The translations under genes and the position numbers were made by a program. Positions 45,618 to 58,252 of a stretch of DNA of 64,000 bases are shown one piece after another. Numbering within the stretch: the first letter of the stretch is position 1; each line of letters opens with the position of its first letter. This stretch comes from Populus alba (lineage: Eukaryota > Streptophyta > Magnoliopsida > Malpighiales > Salicaceae). The stretch is taken from positions 2,604,001-2,668,000 of the forward strand of contig NC_133295.1 in the NCBI RefSeq assembly GCF_005239225.2. Direction: 5' to 3'. The notes below the pieces were generated by a model. The model did no database searches. It worked only from the letters and a program-made list of their open reading frames with translations, and was not told the origin of the DNA.

Positions 45618-47735
45618 ATGGATAATCGGGAAGATCCTACACCAATTGAATCAAATCCTTCAAGTTTGGAACCCAATTCTTTTCCTATTCCAATTCTAGT
45701 TCCAGTTGCTACTTCTAGTACAAATAGCAACACTAAAAGTGAAGGTAATCCAGCCTCTAGATCAAATAAAAGAAAAACATCTCAAATTTGGGATCACTTT
45801 AAAAAACTAGATGGTAATGTTAAGGCTTCTAGGGCTGCATGTATGTATTGTGAAAAAGACTATGCATGTCATATTATACTCAATGGGACTAGTAACATAT
45901 GGAGTCATCTAAGTGTATGCAAAAAATTTCCTTTTGTGATTGATCGAAAACAAAAAACTTTAGTCTTAGAACCTAAACCTATAATAAAGGAGGGTAATAA
46001 TGGAGAGGAAAATCTGGTGACTGTTAAGAGTGTAGGCAAGCCCTAGGAAAAATGACTATACTTGATGAGCTACCTTTTAACTTTGTTGAAAACCAAGGAT
46101 TTAAATCATTTTGTCAAGTAATGCAACCTAGATTTGATGTTCCTTCTCGTTTGACGATTTGGAGAGATTGTTTGAAAATTTATGTAGTTGAGAAGGAAAA
46201 ATTAAAGAAAGCTCTTAAGGATCAACGTGTATGTTTAACAACCGATACTTGGACATCAATCCAAAATATTAATTGTATGTGTTTGACTACCCATTAGATT
46301 GATGAAGGTTGGAACTTGAATAAAAGAATTCTAAACTTTTGTAAAGTTTCTAATCATGAAGGGGAAACGATTGGCCAAGCAATTGAGAGTTGTTTGTTGG
46401 AATGGGAAATTGATAACATTTTAACAGTTACAGTAGACAATGCAAGTTCAAATAATTTGACAATAAAATATTTGAAGAGAGTAACAAGTAATTGGGCAAC
46501 TAGTATATTGTCAAATGACTTCATGCATGTTAGATGTTATGCATATATTGTTAATCTTATTGTATGTGCGAGATTGAAAGATATTGATGATTCAGTTGTT
46601 AAGATTAGGAATGCAGTGAGGTTTGTTAGATCTTCTCCTTCTAGAAAACTTGTTTTTAACCAATGTGCTGAGAGGTTGAAAATTGGGAGTAAAAAATATA
46701 TTTGCTTAGATGTGGAAACTAGATGAAACTCTACATATATGATGTTAGATGTGGCTGCTAAATTTGATGTTGTTTTTATGAGGTTAGAAGAAACAGATCC
46801 TATGTATTTGAGTTACTTTGAGGTTGATTCAAAAGGAAAACAAAAAAACTTAGGTCCTCCTACATTAGAAGATTGGGAAAAGGCTAGATCTTTTGTCAAG
46901 TTCTTGAAGCTATTTTACACGGTTACATTGAAATTTTCTGGCTCGTTGTATGTGACATCTAATTCTTTTTTCCATGAATTGATTTCCATGCACACAAGCA
47001 TATCTCAACTTTGTAGAAGTGAAGATGTTTATGTAAGTAAAATGGTCAAGAATATGATGGTAAAGTATAAAAAATATTTGGGGGATCAAGATACACAAAA
47101 CTTTTTGTTGTATGTGGTTGTTGTGTTAGATCCACGTTTCAAATTGAAGTATGTGAGATTTTATTTTGGAAGATTGTATGATATTGAAGAGGCTGATAAT
47201 TTTACAATTAAGGTTAAAAATACTTTGCTAAGGTTGTTTAAGTATTATATGAATGTTGATGAGAATGTTGAGGTGGTTCATAGTGTTGGAACTAGTATAA
47301 ATGAAAATGTTAATGTTGATTTAATGGTGGTAAATGATGATATGTTAAATGACTTGGCTTCTGAATTCAAAAAACATTTAGAGGAAGAAAGGGGTGCCCA
47401 AAAAAAAAAATGAGGTTGAGAGGTATTTGAGTGATGATTGTGAGGATCCTAATGATTTTAAATTATATATTTTGGGTTGGTGGAGGTGTAATGCTACAAA
47501 ATACAAGATTTTTTCTAAGGTAGCACAACACGTGTTAGCTATTCCGGTATCTACAGTTGTTTCTGAAGTAGCTTTCAGTACTGGTAGTCGTATTTTAGAT
47601 TCATTTCGAAGCTTTTTATCTCCATCAACAGTGCAAGCATTGGTTTGTTGTCAGAATTGGTTGACTTTAGCATCAATTCCAATCATCATCGGAAACTACA
47701 TGGATTATATTGAAAATTCTGAGATGATTGAGTAA
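45618..47735 (+). pseudogene. hAT transposase, near full length, inactivated
   Basis: RICESLEEPER-type hAT transposase. It has an N-terminal BED zinc finger (IWDHFKKLDG, CMYC, then HLSVC), the catalytic RNase-H-like core with DDE region (TTDTWTS, VTVDNASSNN), a DUF4413-like segment, and the C-terminal dimerisation domain (VVSEVAFSTGSRILDS). The frame is broken by a shift near 46046 (stop TAG at 46044-46046), TAG at 46295-46297, TGA at 46724-46726, and a shift at the A11 run at 47400-47410. The TGA and the A-run lesion are shared with copy 1. The start codon directly follows an acceptor-like attttag, so a leader intron is possible. Confidence 0.9.
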
Positions 47736-48654
47736 GGTAATTTCTTTTACAAATTTAAATGTAGTTATTTTATAATATCATTTATTTACATATGTTTAAT
47801 CTAACATTTTAATTTATGTTTTTGTAGAATTTGGTGAAAGTTTAAAAATCTCAACTAATTGTTTGTAAATTATATTGATGATGTTGGTGCAATCTTGGAA
47901 TATAATTTTTAGGTAATTAATTTACTTTGCCTTATTAATTCCTTTAAAAATTTTGCATTGCTAATTTTTTTAATTGTCGAACTGTAATATGTTGCTAATT
48001 TGCTAGTGTTTTTTTATAGCATTATTCTTGCTGGATCTTTTGGCTTTTTTTGTTGCTGGAAGTTTTGGATGCTGCTTAGTGCTGGTGTCGAATTTTTTTC
48101 TTCAACTTATACCGAATGTTTATAATAATTTATTACTGGTTGCTATTTGCTAATGTAAACTTTTTTAATGTGAACACCTCTTTTAATTTGAGGTGTCCAA
48201 ATTTGATCATGCATCTTGTATATTGTATTTGAATTTTCATAGCATATTCCTTTGCATATTAAAGATAATAAGATAGAAAATTTCAAATTTATTGTTACTA
48301 TAAGCAATTAAGCATTTCAAAAAAAATTCAATATTTTAATTTCATTAGAAAGCTTAGAACAAAATTAATCAAATTATAACATTTTAAAGAGTTTTGATTA
48401 AAAAGCCTATAAATTTAGCCCAACAAGAAAATTTAACAGCCCAATTTAATTTAAGCCCATTAAAAAAAAGTAAAAAAAGCCCATTAATTTAATGATTAGG
48501 TTTCCTAGTTTTTTAGCTACAAAACCGGATTCAACCGAACCGAACTGGTTCGGTTTGAACCAGAATCTGGTTTGGTTCGATTTGAATTTTAAAAAATATG
48601 AGGTATTTGATTCGGTTAGTTTTTATAATTAAAACTGAACCGTGAACAGACCTA
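47736..48654 (+). mobile_element. hAT 3' non-coding region and right terminus, copy 2
   Basis: Matches 1390-2320. It ends in aaaactgaaccgtgaacagaccta; the next 8 bases are atttattg. Confidence 0.6.
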
Positions 48655-50263
48655 ATTTATTGTATCAAAGATAAATGATCAGTCCTTGTCTGAAAATGTC
48701 AATACCTCTAGCATGGCCTGCATGCAAATTGAAGTCAAGGGACATGATTGCTGATACAGTCTTGCAAATCCTGATTTTTTTAAAAACTTGTGGTGCAAAT
48801 TTCATCTTCTCGTCTAGAGTTGCTCGTCATGTGAATGTTAGTGCTAGACTACTTGGTTTTGAAAGCAACTTCAAGACTCTCTGGGCTTAAAAATAATTGA
48901 ATTTTCTACCCCAAAGCTTGTAGATGCTTCTTGATGATGTTGAATTGCCCTAGTATATGGGCCATGAAACATGGAAAAGAGAATCTAGTTACCCTAAAAC
49001 TCATAAAGAATTTTTTGGAATTATTTTAGGAGTGTAGTTTTTAGTTGTTTATTGAAATGTTTTTAACTCATAAATGTATTAAAATAATAATTTTTTATTT
49101 TTAAAAAATTATTTTTGATATCAGCTTATCAAAATGATTTAGAAACATTAAAAAATTATTAATTTAAAACAAATTAAAAAAATTAAAAAAATAATAATTT
49201 TTTTCAAAACAAATTTTAAAATATAAAAACAAACAACACATTCATATAAATGATATGAAATGTTAGCATCATTCATTCTCGTATACAGCATTTTTTTTAT
49301 TATTTATTCATTAAAGTGTACAAAATTCTTCATTAAGATCCTCTAGAATCTCTCTGGAATTGATTTCAACCAACTAATTATCATTAATCTTAACTAATTA
49401 GAGAACGTTAGGTAAAAAAAATCCTGCAATAGCCTGTACGAAACCTAAAACTATAATTTGTAGGGTCAGCAGCAACTAAAACTTATCAAATCTTTCATGC
49501 CAAATTCAATTATATTATAAAATTCACAACTCCATGTGAGATAAGTCTTGCATGTCATAATTTTTTATAACATGTTTGCTATTTGTCATGTAAATATTAT
49601 TACAATACAACAAGTCTTGAAAGCTGCTTCAAGACTTCTAGCTTAAAATTTAATGAAATTATCTTATCTTGAAAGGGAATATGCTTATTAATGATGTTCA
49701 ATTATCTCATCATGTGGTCTATCATAGTTGTTTGAATTAGGTTTTTACTAATTGTATCTCATGTTGTGTTTGAATTGATAAACCTCTATAAATTAATACT
49801 GTTAGAACCATGAAAATTTATTAGTTAATTGAGATATTATTTAATCAATAATTTATTAATTTATACATTAATTAATAAAAAGTTGATTTATTAAGGTATG
49901 ATTTATTTTCAAAACATTGAAGTTAATGCATATATTATGTATTGTTATGTATGAACACAATCTAATTTTCAAATTACAAGTTATTTATTGTATCAAAGGC
50001 AAATGATTAGTCATTATCTATATTAATATTATGTAATATCAATTCTCTTAGCATGACCAGCATGTAAATTAAAGTTAGTGACTTGACCTCACACTGGAGG
50101 TACGACAGGAGCCTCCACGTCGCCGATGACATCGCGCCCCCCGCGACAACTAGTACGATCTTATTAGTTACTCCTTTAATTTTACTTTAAAAAAAGAGAC
50201 AAACATAATGAAGGGAGGGAGAAAAAGAATAAAATCCATAACCTATCAAAACTAATAAATATA
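48655..50263 (+). repeat. Dispersed 1-kb repeat units, copy 2 of segment
   Basis: Collinear with 2321-3938. It holds the same two partial units and the MITE-like AT-rich block. The frame at 48675-48890 lies in the repeat and is not a gene. Confidence 0.6.
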
Positions 50264-51485
50264 TCTCTATATATAATTTCTATTTCTCTCTTCTACTTGT
50301 ATCTATTTAGGAAGTTACTAATTCGAAGGGCTAACCCAGTTAATTCAATTTTTTTTTTTTCTTCATTAGTTTTTTTTTCCTTCCCGTCACACTTTTATGA
50401 CATGACTTTACAGTTAGACCCACATCCAAGACTACTGGGTCTGGTATTGCAGATATACCCACTTAAACTTGGGTCATGTAAGTTTAATGTTATTATTAAT
50501 ATTATAAATATTACTTTTAGGTCAGGCGGTGTAGCTACACCCAAGACTCTTGGGTATAGATTCGCAAAAAACACTTAACACGTTTAGATCTTAGTTTTTT
50601 TTTATATTTTTTATATGAAAAAAAATAACTCGCGGCATCACGCGAGTCATGTAACTAGTAATACTCTAAAAGGCGTGGGGAAAGCACTGTAGCTTTCCCC
50701 ACGCGTGCTAACTTTTATTATTATTATTATTATTATATATCCTAAAAATACTGTAGTTGTCTTTATTTTTTTTTTTGTTATTTTTCTTCTAATGATTTTT
50801 TTATTTAATTTGTTAATGTTAATTTTTTTTTATTTAGTTATCAGACTTTCATGAAACGGATCCTAGGTTTGATGGGTTAACCTGGTTTAACGAGTTAACC
50901 CGGAATTGTTTTTCTTTTTCATTAATTTTTTTTTCGTTTAGTTTAGTTGTTTAATATTAAATTTCTTTCTATTTAATTATCAAATTTTCATGACACGTAT
51001 CCCGGGCTTGACGGGTTAACTTAGTTTGACAGGTTAACCCAGTTAATTATGGGTAAACACGTCAATTTTTTTTTTCTATTTAGTTATCAAACTTTCATAA
51101 TGTAGATTCCAGGTTTGACGGGTTAACCTGGTTTGAAATGTTAACCCAGTTAATTCAGATTTTTTTCTTTTTCTTCATTAGTTTTTTTCTCTTTTAATTA
51201 ATCTATTTTAATTATCATACTTTATGACACGACCTTATAACCAGAGCCACATCCAATGCTTTTAGGTATTGTGTTGTAGCCATACTCACTTAAACTTAAG
51301 TTATATAAGTTTAATATTATTATTAATATTATAAATATTACTCTTGGGTCAAGCGTTGCAGCCAAATCCAAGACAAACGGGTATAACTTTGCAGAAAGAC
51401 CTAACACTTTTAAATCTTATTTTTTTTTAATATTTTTTATGTTAAAAAAAATTAACCCATAGCATTGTGCGGGTAATATAACTAG
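50264..51485 (+). mobile_element. Helitron-like element(s), copy 2 of segment
   Basis: Start TCTCTATATATAATT at 50264. The first 3' end has a perfect CTCGCG/CGCGAG hairpin (50629-50634 with 50641-50646) and CTAG at 50655-50658. The second CTAG is at 51482-51485. A perfect 13-bp palindrome lies at 50673-50704. Confidence 0.55.
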
Positions 51486-52419
51486 TTATTTTTCAAATGA
51501 TGTAATTTTTTTTTAATATTAAAAACATAATTAGTTTATAATAAAATCCTTATTTCATGATAGTGGTCATGAACCTATCTTTCACCTTGAATGGATAAAA
51601 ATGGTTAAATTTGCACAAGGGATGCAAAAATAAAACAAATTTAATTTACAACTATTGAATATATTTTTTATGTATATTTCTGATTGGAAATATGTTATAT
51701 TCAATGTGTTAATTACAAAGATAATATTGTGACTGTAAATATAGATGTAGAAAACCTTAAAATTTTTCAAAGCATGGCCCATACTAAAAGAATCTAGGAC
51801 TCTCTCCTCAAAATAATAAAATTACTGATAATTTTCATCTCATATGCTAAAGAAGATGGTAGATTAATAAATCTTTGTAGCAGATCATCCTTTGAAAAAA
51901 GAAACACATTTATTGGTATTTATAAATTATTTTTTGAGTTTTTCTCATCTAAAATCACAGTTATTCAATTATATTTAGTATTTTTAATTTGATATTTTTA
52001 ATTATGTTTATATAATATCATATTTAAATCTCACGATTAGGAATATAAATGGACTGGTAAAATAAATAAAATTAATCATAAATAAAAAATTTCAAATCAA
52101 AGATATTAGGATAATCTTCTTTTTAAAAAAAAAAACTTTCGATGTTAATTGTAATACTTGTATTTATGTGGTCAAGGTTTTAATATTCAGGTTTTCAGGG
52201 GGGCTGGTATAATTTATTCAAACTCAGAGCATCTTAACTCCAAATGTCCAAATTAAAGGGACTGGAATGATTCATCGCTTTTCATCGAGGGCTGTTTAAT
52301 TCTTCATGGATTTTTGTTTTTTAATTTTTTTTGTCTTCAGGAGATTTTAGAATGTTGTTAGAAAGAATAAAAAAGATCAAAAGCATTGAAAAAGCTTAAA
52401 TTTTTACGAAAAAATACCC
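51486..52419. other. Upstream region of SFT2 copy 2
   Basis: Collinear with 5180-6118; no gene is seen. It should hold the SFT2 promoter. Confidence 0.5.
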
Positions 52420-55400
52420 ATGTGGAAGCTAAATCAGTTCTTATCAGGTGATGATGAGGAGAGAGAAGAGAGTTTCTTGGAAGAAGAATCAGATGGCTTT
52501 TGTTCGCTTTCTCCTACGCAGGTTTGTTTTTCTAACTCCACCTCAAATCTTGTATCTCTCTTGATTATAAAGTTTTCATCTTTTTTATTTTTTAAATCCT
52601 TTTGGCTATCTGGGTTTTTGTTTATGCAGAGAATGTATGCATTTGCTGCTTCTTTGGTCGCTGGTTTGGCTCTTATGTTTTTGGCATGTCCACCTTTTGG
52701 GTTTGAAGTTTATCTTTTTGTTTGTTGTTGGATTGTGTTGAAGCATAAAAAGTGTTCTTTATGCGATGTTAGTGATTGAATTTTAATGTTTTTTTGAAAG
52801 TGGTAATATGTATTGAAATTAGCTTTTGAAGAGGAAAAATTGGAAGTAATTGATGGTAGAAATATTCTTGTCTCAAATATTGCAATGAGCTTATAGATTT
52901 TCTTCCTCTGTGTTTACATCCGTGTCTAAGGTTTCAAATTTCTTTCTTTAACTGAATGTCAATAAAACAGTGGAATTGCTTCTGAGGAGTTCATTAAATA
53001 TTCAACTTTTGCAGTTTAGTCTAAAGTTGGGTTTTGTAATTCATGCTCTACTAATTTGATGTTGTCAGCTCAATCTGTTTAGACTATTCCAATGGTTTTC
53101 AAACTTTTATAGGGTAATTCTTTGGCCACTTTATATAGGTGTATTATCTAATACAACTATACAAGGATTACTGTCATCTTGTAGCATGTCTTTTATTAGA
53201 CTACTTTCCATAATACAAGGAACAGTCCCATAGCAAGCTTGGTATTAAACTTTCTTTTTCCCTATCAGGGCATCTAAGAGGGGCAAGTTGTCCGCATCTG
53301 CAGATCACATTGCCTTTTACATGCTTACACTATATTTACTGCATTTTTTTAACAGGATACCACAAGCACCATTTATATAACTCATGTATCAAATCATCAC
53401 TCCCGTGGAATTATGTTAGTATACCTTTGGTTGGTGGTTGATATATTGTTAGCTCGGGCATATAAACACTGAGGAGCAGTCCTCTAAACTTGCCTCGAGA
53501 AGAATATGGGAATTCCTGTCATGTTGGAGATGCTGGAAAGTTTAGAATGCATCTTAGAGGTTAAAAATGATATGTATTTGTACTTTATTAGTGATGAAAT
53601 TATTTAGTTTGAGGTTGCAAAGAAATGGGAAGTAAATGAATAGGATATGTATCTGGAGAAAATTTTATCAGGTTCTTCTGCTTGGCTCAGATTGTTAGCA
53701 TACCTAATTGCATAAGAGGTGTTGTATTACCAATATCTGTAAATTTTGTACTCCTAAGTTAACCTTCTTCCTTTTCTTTGAGCATAGAAACTCTATGCAT
53801 CTTTCATACATTCAAGTCCCATGATTACCACTTGATAGCTGTTCTCTTTCGTTTCCTGCTTAAGTAGACATTCAAGTCCCCTTATTACTACTAGATAGCA
53901 GTTCCCTTTTGTTTCCTGCTTAAGTAGGTAAGTTTAGATTAGTTGAGGGAAAGTGTGGGATAATAGAACATTGAGAATCTGAGCATGTTGAAGGAATATA
54001 CTGATTTTGAGTCATAATCCTGTTAGAAAACGTACTAGCGTTTGTGATAATTTATTGTGACATTTTGAATGCTGTATTTCAATGGAAGCATGTGGGCATC
54101 TTAAAATTGCTGATAGCTTTACAAAATCTGTTTGTATTGCAGTCCTTGATTGTGTTTGCCAAGCCCATTAAATTTGCATTATTGTTCACCTTTGGCAATG
54201 TGTTGGCAGTTGGAAGGTAGATTGACATTCTTACTCAATTTAGATTACATTTTAATCTTTTATTTTTAATCTCTCTATTTGCTGGTTTGTTCAGGCACAA
54301 GTTTATATTCAGTCCCCTTGCCACCCTGATTTGTAATATTTCTTTCATACGTGTAAAAACAAAAACACCACTTCTTATTCATCATAGCAAAGGAAGGGCT
54401 TCTTTTTTTATTTTTGCTTGGCATAACTTCATTTATATTCTTTCTTAGTATAAACACTTTGAATAATCTGGCAAAAACTAGTTAATTTGATCACTTTTGA
54501 TCTGAGGCTTTTTGGCACTCCAAGTTGGACTATACCAGCCTACTCAGTCGTGTGTTATTGTGTATTTGGAAGTGAGTTTACATAAGTTAGAGAGCTTTAT
54601 TGATTCCACACAGATAGTATCCCTGAGATCGTCTGTAATTCAGATCAACTGAATTGTTGTCCTTCTTGAGGTCTTTTGGATTCTGAATTTGTTTTGTGTA
54701 TGGCAGCACAGCCTTCCTCATTGGACCTGGGCGACAACTAGGCATGATGTTTGACCCTGCCCGAATTTATGCAACAGCTATATACATTGGATGCGTTGTT
54801 CTGGCGCTCATTTGTGCACTCTTGGTAAGTCAACAGTTTCAATTCATTATTCAAATATAATAGTAGTGCTCCTCAATGATAGAGAAAACTTGGGAAATTA
54901 AAGTGCAGTGAATCATGATTGTTTTTATGACCTTAGGGTTACTATCCTTGGTTTGTTTAAATTTTCAATCCCAAACATGAGTATTCTGGATCATGCCCAT
55001 TTTTTTTCACTTTCTTGCAATTAAAATGAGAAGTTCTGTTATCCTTAGTTTATGTACTGCAGCATACAAGATAATGTGCATCTAACCATTTTCACCTCAA
55101 GTTATTAAATTTGGTACTAGAATTCCTTTTGTTAACGATTAAGGTTCTTCTTCACTGCTACCTCAAAGAAAATTGTACTTCTCCTAATTATCTGGTATTC
55201 TGTCATATTTTCTCCATTTTCCCCCTTCGTTTCCTTAGCTGTCATTGCATTCTTTTTTTATCTACCACAGAAGAATTTACACCATCTTGGCATTTTGATT
55301 CTGAGTTGTGGATTCAAATTTAAATAATGTAGACTTTAGGTATAACTTTCTACCATTGTATCTATTTGCGTTGTTAATTGACCAGAAAGCTTTCTGCTTC

Positions 55401-56483
55401 ATTGACAGACTAAATGAAGCTGAGGATTCCTTTTACCGGTGCCTGTGAAAAATTGAGATTCCTTGGAATTTTAACCAAGTGGTTAAACTTGAAACCATTT
55501 TCGACTCTGTTCATGCCTCCTGATGGGCTTCCATTCCCTATGCTTTTATCCTTGTGCTGTCTCTCAGAAGAACTTCTCTCGCTCTCTCACAAATTCACCA
55601 AAATTTCAGAAGAGTTCAAATCATGAAAAGCTTCTAGTTTGAACAGAGCGGTAGACTAAAATGGCCCTGCCATCTCACATCCTGACCCTTGTGAACTTAT
55701 AGGGCTAAAGCTTCCCCTCCTTCTATTAGAGAAAAAAAAATGTTCAAGATCAATTTGGAGAACAAGACATCTCCAAATGGGAATAATTAACAGATTTTAA
55801 AATATTAGAGAACTGCAATTGTGTTGAATATCTGACAATAAAACACACCTAAGTCTCCTTTCTCATATATATATAGAATAAAATAAAATAAAAACTTTCA
55901 AATTGTAGCAGTTTTAAATCATATCTTGCTTATTTCATAATCTTAACAAACAGGCATTTCTACAATTTCTTTTCATGTTGCAGATCCATAGCAAGATTTT
56001 AACAGTGTTTGCCATCATATTCGAGATTTGTGCCCATATCTGGTAAGTTTGTCTTTCACTTTTGCCCATTTCACCAGTTTTATGGGAAGGCATAAGGACA
56101 CAAGATTAGAATTGTACAGTGAAGTCTTGCAATATTGTATAGAGTACACAATAGTGTTCAGACTATTTGGGATAGAAATTATACAGCACTCTTTTTGGTT
56201 TTTCAGAGACTACAATACATGGTTCCAGCCATGTACTCTTTCTACTCTAATTTTCCAGACTACAAAATATGATTTTCAGCCTTTTTTCTTATGTATCAGG
56301 CAACATCTCTACAATAGCTTCTCTGAGTTTAACAATAGGAAGTTCTTTTGGCATTTTAAATGCTTTGTTCGCTATACTTATTTGCCCAGTTTGAGCTATT
56401 TCAGGTACAGCCTGAGCTATATTCCTTTCGCTCGGAGAATGGTGTCTAATTTGATGATCCGATTATGCGACACTGAGTTATAG
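52420..56483 (+). CDS. SFT2: SFT2-like vesicle transport protein, copy 2, apparently intact
   Basis: A six-exon gene: 52420-52521, 52630-52683, 54143-54216, 54707-54824, 55984-56042 and 56405-56483, giving 161 residues, the usual size for plant Got1/Sft2-like proteins. An acidic N-terminal cytosolic part (DDEEREESFLEEESDG) precedes four hydrophobic helices: about YAFAASLVAGLALMFL, KFALLFTFGNVLAVG, ATAIYIGCVVLALICALL and ILTVFAIIFEICAHIW. The C-terminus is FARRMVSNLMIRLCDTEL. The family acts in vesicle fusion and retrograde transport at the Golgi. Exon phases fit throughout. Intron 2 starts with GC (TTG|GCATGT), and the other introns start with GT. Residue 134 is His where copy 1 has Leu, inside helix 4. 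Promoter not visible. Confidence 0.9.
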
Positions 56484-56749
56484 CTAGTGCAAAGTCCAGG
56501 AGAGTGATAAACTGAGAGATTCTTGAAGCCTTGGCTGACAGCAGTTTTCTTGTTTTTTCATCTATGTGTTGGTTCTCATAAAGAGTGAAAAGTAGCCAAC
56601 ATTTTTGTAGCATGCATTGATTAGACGAGGACCATTCTAACTCTAGTTTTTTTCTCCATGCAGTGATGCAGATAAGGGATTCAAGAGTTGAATTCACAGA
56701 AAATAGGAGCTTTTCCTAGTCAAAACAGGAAATGCTTTAACAACTGAAA
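56484..56749. other. SFT2 copy 2 3' flank
   Basis: Matches 10186-10452. Likely 3' UTR and flanking DNA. Confidence 0.5.
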
Positions 56750-56848
56750 CGGGCCAAAATTATTCGATTTAGGCCTGGCAAACAACGTCCCAGTTGAACA
56801 CTAAACCCTAACGTTAGGTATTATACTTCCCTTCAAGAGGTATAAATA
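56750..56848 (+). promoter_or_regulatory. Promoter-like module, copy 2
   Basis: The site II word is changed to CGGGCC (near 56750). AAACCCTAA (56803-56811) and TATAAATA (56841-56848) are kept. The ~50 bases with the small-ORF start codon, present after the TATA word in copies 1 and 3, are deleted. Confidence 0.45.
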
Positions 56849-57415
56849 CGAAAATATCAGTTTGCCGGCTCATTAGAGGTTAAAAACGATGAAGACATTT
56901 TTCCACATCCACGTTTTAGCCACATGTGTGAAATCATTAATGGCAGATACCTAAAAACAGATTGACTAGTGATAGATACCGACCACATGATCTGCATCGG
57001 AAAACCTTAATGATTGATACCACCCACTTGATAGACTGTCTTCAATACTATTAAATCTTTCTGTTCAAGTTGACGATGCTGTCATCAGTAGTAGCAACTA
57101 CCTGTTTACTTATTGTACCAAAGACAAAACATCAGTCTTTGTCTGCATTTATATGGACCATGGCAATATTCCTACCACAGCCTGCATGCAAATTAAAGTC
57201 ACTGACATGCAAATGAAAGCCCTAGCAAATTACGATAATTTCTTCTTCTTGCTTGTAACATGTAAACAAAAAATTATAAAATGTAGGTGCACCAGCAACT
57301 AAAACTAATCAAATATTGCATCCTCAATTCAATGTAATTATAAGAGTTCACAACTTTACGTGAGATTAAGTGCAGTTTGATTGTAGAAAATATTGCTAAA
57401 AACATCAAAATCATA

Positions 57416-58035
57416 TAACCATTCATGTATCATGCCAAAAAAAACTATATAGCTTCATAAGCAACTAAAACTAATGAAATCTTTTATTTTTTAATCAATG
57501 TTCTCTACAATGTATACAAAATTGAGGGGGTAGTTTATAATAACAACTGGTTGATTTGAACATAGTTGTTTGAAATAGTTTTTTCCTGATTTTATCTCAT
57601 GCGTGATATGCTATATTATGTTGACTTGGAATATAAAATGAAAGTACAACAAAACTTCTATAAATTAATTTTTTAGGTCCATGAAAATTTATTAGTTAAT
57701 TAAGAAATTATTTAATTGATAAATTATTAATTTAATAATTTATATATTAATTAATAAAAATTTGATCTATTAAGGTTTTTTTTTCCAAAACATTGAAGTT
57801 AATGCATATATTTATATATTGTTATATATAAACACTATCTAATTTTCAAATGACGAGCCTTGCCTGTAATAATATTGTGTCATATCAATACTCCTAACAT
57901 GACAAGCATGAAAATTAAAGTAAGCAACTTGATTGTTTATATAATCTTGTATATCATAAATTTTTATAACATAATCGTTTAAATAATATATTTGATTTTT
58001 GTCATGTACATGTTATTATTATACAACAAGTCTTG
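57416..58035 (+). repeat. Dispersed 1-kb repeat unit, target of the copia element
   Basis: It contains gagggggtagtttataataac, cttctataaattaat and tcatatcaatactcctaacatg, then acaacaag followed by TCTTG, where the copia element inserted. The unit resumes at 62901. Confidence 0.7.
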
Positions 58036-58180
58036 TATTATAGAATGTAACTATATAGGAAATATTGTAGTCATATTCTTATGTGGTAATCTTCACCTTT
58101 ACTATTGTATATTGCCCTACTCATATATATAGAAAGGGTTGGCTAACTATTAGGTTAAGCCTCCTAATTATTTCTCAACT
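58036..58180 (+). repeat. 5' LTR of copia element
   Basis: 145 bp, TATTATAGAATG...TTTCTCAACT. Differs from the 3' LTR at aatcttcacc versus aacctccacc and ttgccctac versus ttgtcctac. Confidence 0.95.
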
Positions 58181-58193
58181 TGGTATCAGAGCC
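58181..58193 (+). other. Primer binding site of copia element
   Basis: TGGTATCAGAGCC immediately follows the LTR and is the standard plant initiator tRNA-Met primer site. Confidence 0.95.
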
Positions 58194-58252
58194 TTCGGCC
58201 GTCAAAACTCTTTTCTCCCTTTACAACCGACCTTAATTTTTTTTTCTCCTCC

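Larger units (their letters stand above)
46345..57415 (+). repeat. Segmental duplication, copy 2
   Basis: Collinear with 1-11120. The matching starts at agtttctaatcatgaagg only because the window starts there; the true left border is unknown. The right border is near 57415. Confidence 0.95.

Noticed and set aside
56028..56483. A 151-codon open frame at the end of SFT2 copy 2
   Set aside because: It is intron 5 reading into exon 6; the exon structure of the family explains the region better.
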